Assembly: GCA_045646525.1 (NCBI GenBank) | Contig: JAZRKX010000057.1 | Coordinates: forward strand, 1 to 14,997 | Direction of reading: 5' to 3' | DNA length: 14,997 bases | Source: RGIG8748 sp045646525 | GTDB taxonomy: Bacteria > Bacillota > Clostridia > UMGS1810 | Part shown: piece after piece, positions 13,550-14,997 of the stretch | Numbering within the stretch: the first letter of the stretch is position 1 | Layout: each line of letters starts with the position of its first letter | The notes under the pieces: generated by a model | The model's database searches: none | What the model was told of the DNA's origin: nothing | Seen by the model: the letters and a program-made list of their open reading frames with translations, nothing else | Translations under genes and position numbers: made by a program

Positions 13550-14866
13550 GTGGAAAATCAAAAAGAGAAAAAATTCAGTTATTCATGGGTCATGGTGGCA
13601 ATATGCTTTTTGTCCGTGTTTGTAAGTCTGGGGCTTTGCTCAAGCGGAAGAAGCATGTATCTTACCGCTATTACAGATGCTCTGGGAATACCCCGCGGAG
13701 CATTTTCGCTAAACGATACTTTCCGTTATGTTACAACCACGGTGGTTAATCTGTTCTTCGGAACACTTGTAAACCGCTTCGGCACAAAGAAGCTTATGTG
13801 TGCGGGCTTCGTATGTCTTATAGGCTTTGCCCTCATAAACTCTGTGGCTACGACCCTTATTGCCTTTTATGCAGGCGGTATTCTTTTGGGTCTGGGACTT
13901 TCGTGGACAAGTACAACCATGGTGAGCGTGGTAATAAACAGATGGTGTACCAAAAACAAAGGCGCCTTAACAGGTGCGGCACTTGCGGCAAACGGAATAG
14001 GCGGTGCTGTTGCAGTGCAGATACTCTCGCCTATTATATTCGAGGAGGGCAATCCTTTCGGATACCGCACATCGTACCAAATAGTTTCCATAGTGCTTGC
14101 AGTAACCCTTGCAATAATTCTGATACTCTTCCGCGAGAAACCCAAGGATGCGGATGTAACACCCGTATCAAACGGCAAAAAGCACAAGGTACGCGGTGCA
14201 GGCTGGATAGGTATGGAATACTCCGAGGCTGTAAAAAAGAAATATTTTTACATATCGCTTTTGTGCATGTTCTTTACAGGCATGGCTCTGCAGGGCATAA
14301 GCGGAATGACAACACCCCACATGTACGATATGGGACTTAGCAAGGCATATGTGGCTACGCTCCTCAGCATAAGCGGTGTTTGCCTTACGGGCAGTAAGTT
14401 TCTTACAGGTGTTATGTATGACCGTCTCGGCATGAAGATAACCATGAATATATGTCTTATATGCTCGTTTATATCGCTTGCGGCACTTGTGTGTGTTTCG
14501 AACACCCCGTTTGGCAGAGCAGTTGCAGCGGTGAGAATTGTATTCGGTGCGATTGCACTCCCGCTGGAAACGGTAATGCTTCCCCTCTTTGCAAGCGAGC
14601 TTTTCGGAAACAAAAGCTTTGATAAGACGGTTGGAATATTTGCATCGGCAAGCTATGCTGGCTTTGCGCTGGGCTCACCCTTTGCCAATATGTGTTATGA
14701 TGTATTCGGAAACTACAATGTCCCCTTTATTGTATTTGCCTGCCTTATGTTCTTTGTAACTATGTCCATGCAGTTTGTGTTAAAGAGTGCAAACAAAGAC
14801 AGAGATATAATATTAAGTGGGCAAAAAGCTTTGGAAGAAAAAGAAACAATGGCTATAATCGAGTAG
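13550..14866 (+). CDS. MFS transporter, C terminus overrun by a group II intron
   Basis: The 438-residue major facilitator protein has about 12 membrane segments in two halves split by a charged cytoplasmic loop (about 195-230). The motif A loops are GTLVNRFGTKK (71-81) and GVMYDRLGMK (287-296). The first half, with GRSMYLTAITDALG (33-46), resembles oxalate/formate-antiporter-like MFS carriers, so a small organic anion is a plausible substrate, but this is not certain. Translation starts at GTG with GAGGAG eight bases upstream; no in-frame ATG fits. The frame ends inside the 3' end of a minus-strand group II intron: the last two codons and the TAG stop (14858-14866) are intron sequence, so the native C-terminal tail is lost. 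All membrane segments appear to lie upstream of residue 412, so the carrier may still work. Confidence 0.9.
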   Translation: MENQKEKKFSYSWVMVAICFLSVFVSLGLCSSGRSMYLTAITDALGIPRGAFSLNDTFRYVTTTVVNLFFGTLVNRFGTKKLMCAGFVCLIGFALINSVATTLIAFYAGGILLGLGLSWTSTTMVSVVINRWCTKNKGALTGAALAANGIGGAVAVQILSPIIFEEGNPFGYRTSYQIVSIVLAVTLAIILILFREKPKDADVTPVSNGKKHKVRGAGWIGMEYSEAVKKKYFYISLLCMFFTGMALQGISGMTTPHMYDMGLSKAYVATLLSISGVCLTGSKFLTGVMYDRLGMKITMNICLICSFISLAALVCVSNTPFGRAVAAVRIVFGAIALPLETVMLPLFASELFGNKSFDKTVGIFASASYAGFALGSPFANMCYDVFGNYNVPFIVFACLMFFVTMSMQFVLKSANKDRDIILSGQKALEEKETMAIIE

Positions 14867-14997
14867 GAGGCTAACCATTAATTGATTAGCCGACCTCTCA
14901 CACCACCGTGCGTACCGTTCGGTACACGGCGGTTCAATCATATTGAGTGCAAAGACTTGTATGCTTCGGATATGTCATAATATCCTCGGTATGCAAG
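14857..14997 (-). mobile_element. Group II intron, 3' end (domains V and VI), partial
   Basis: The minus strand shows the catalytic 3' end of a group II intron. Domain V (14933-14902) pairs ACCGCCGU with ACGGUGGU, has a two-base GC bulge, a five-pair upper stem GUACC/GGUAC and a GAAC loop. The triad on the 5' strand reads CGC with a G-U wobble, the form known from class C introns. Domain VI pairs GGCUAAUC with GGUUAGCC (14891-14869). The intron ends CCTACTCGATT, with the likely branch-point A opposite 14864, eight bases from the predicted 3' junction at about 14857. The intron body and reverse transcriptase lie beyond the window. It is inserted antisense to the MFS gene. Confidence 0.85.
14938..14997 (-). 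CDS. Possible C-terminal fragment of the intron-encoded protein
   Basis: On the minus strand an open frame enters from beyond the window and reads 19 residues ending EAYKSLHSI before a TGA at 14940-14938, five bases before domain V. Intron-encoded reverse transcriptases usually end just before domain V, so this could be the protein's tail. The piece is too short to show any reverse transcriptase or maturase motif, and it may be non-coding domain IV sequence. Confidence 0.3.
   Translation of the reverse strand, partial: LAYRGYYDISEAYKSLHSI

Noticed and set aside
13798..14340. 180-residue plus-strand frame inside the MFS gene
   Set aside because: It is out of frame with a clear 12-segment transporter and is rich in Cys and Arg, typical of a shifted frame.
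1..14997. CRISPR array, prophage, toxin-antitoxin or defence system
   Set aside because: No regularly spaced repeats, cas genes, phage structural genes or small toxin pairs were found on either strand.

Overview
The window looks like part of a chromosome from a strictly anaerobic, low-to-moderate GC member of the Bacillota, probably a gut or rumen Clostridia. The evidence is a T-box riboswitch, strong AGGAGG-type ribosome binding sites, sigma-A promoters with 17-base spacers, a ferredoxin-dependent 2-oxoacid oxidoreductase, an ECF vitamin transporter S component and a type III pantothenate kinase. I cannot name a species from sequence alone.

Layout: 1-334 has no gene but carries two inverted copies of a short GC-rich hairpin. 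335-1824 is a plus-strand vitamin B5 unit: promoter, ECF S component (probably pantothenate), coaX, terminator. 1825-2022 is a gene-free convergent gap. 2023-3840 is a minus-strand Na+/phosphate cotransporter fused to a PhoU-like domain, with its own promoter.

3874-11587 is the centrepiece: one minus-strand operon of six tightly packed genes (gaps of 4 to 21 bases). A promoter and a complete T-box leader (11262-11551) precede, in transcription order, an SSS-family Na+ symporter, a long AMP-forming acyl-CoA ligase, iorA, iorB, a PaaK-type arylacetate-CoA ligase and a tandem ACT-domain protein. A strong terminator follows. The T-box specifier reads UAC (Tyr), and the UGGU of the antiterminator bulge fits a tRNA ending in ACCA. 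T-boxes switch genes ON when the cognate tRNA is uncharged, so this operon should be expressed during tyrosine starvation. That argues for a biosynthetic direction: take up an arylacetate such as 4-hydroxyphenylacetate, activate it to the CoA thioester, and reductively carboxylate it with IorAB and reduced ferredoxin to the arylpyruvate, which is transaminated to tyrosine (or Phe/Trp). The ACT protein may give amino-acid feedback. The reductive arylacetate route is known biochemically in rumen bacteria and methanogens; its packaging under a tyrosine T-box with a dedicated transporter is my inference and the most interesting feature here.

11614-12607 is a minus-strand membrane protein with an N-terminal zinc ribbon and its own promoter. 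12604-13436 is an AraC-type regulator, divergent from an MFS transporter (13489-14866). The transporter reading frame runs into the 3' end of a minus-strand group II intron (domains V and VI visible; reverse transcriptase beyond the window), so its last two codons and stop are intron sequence.
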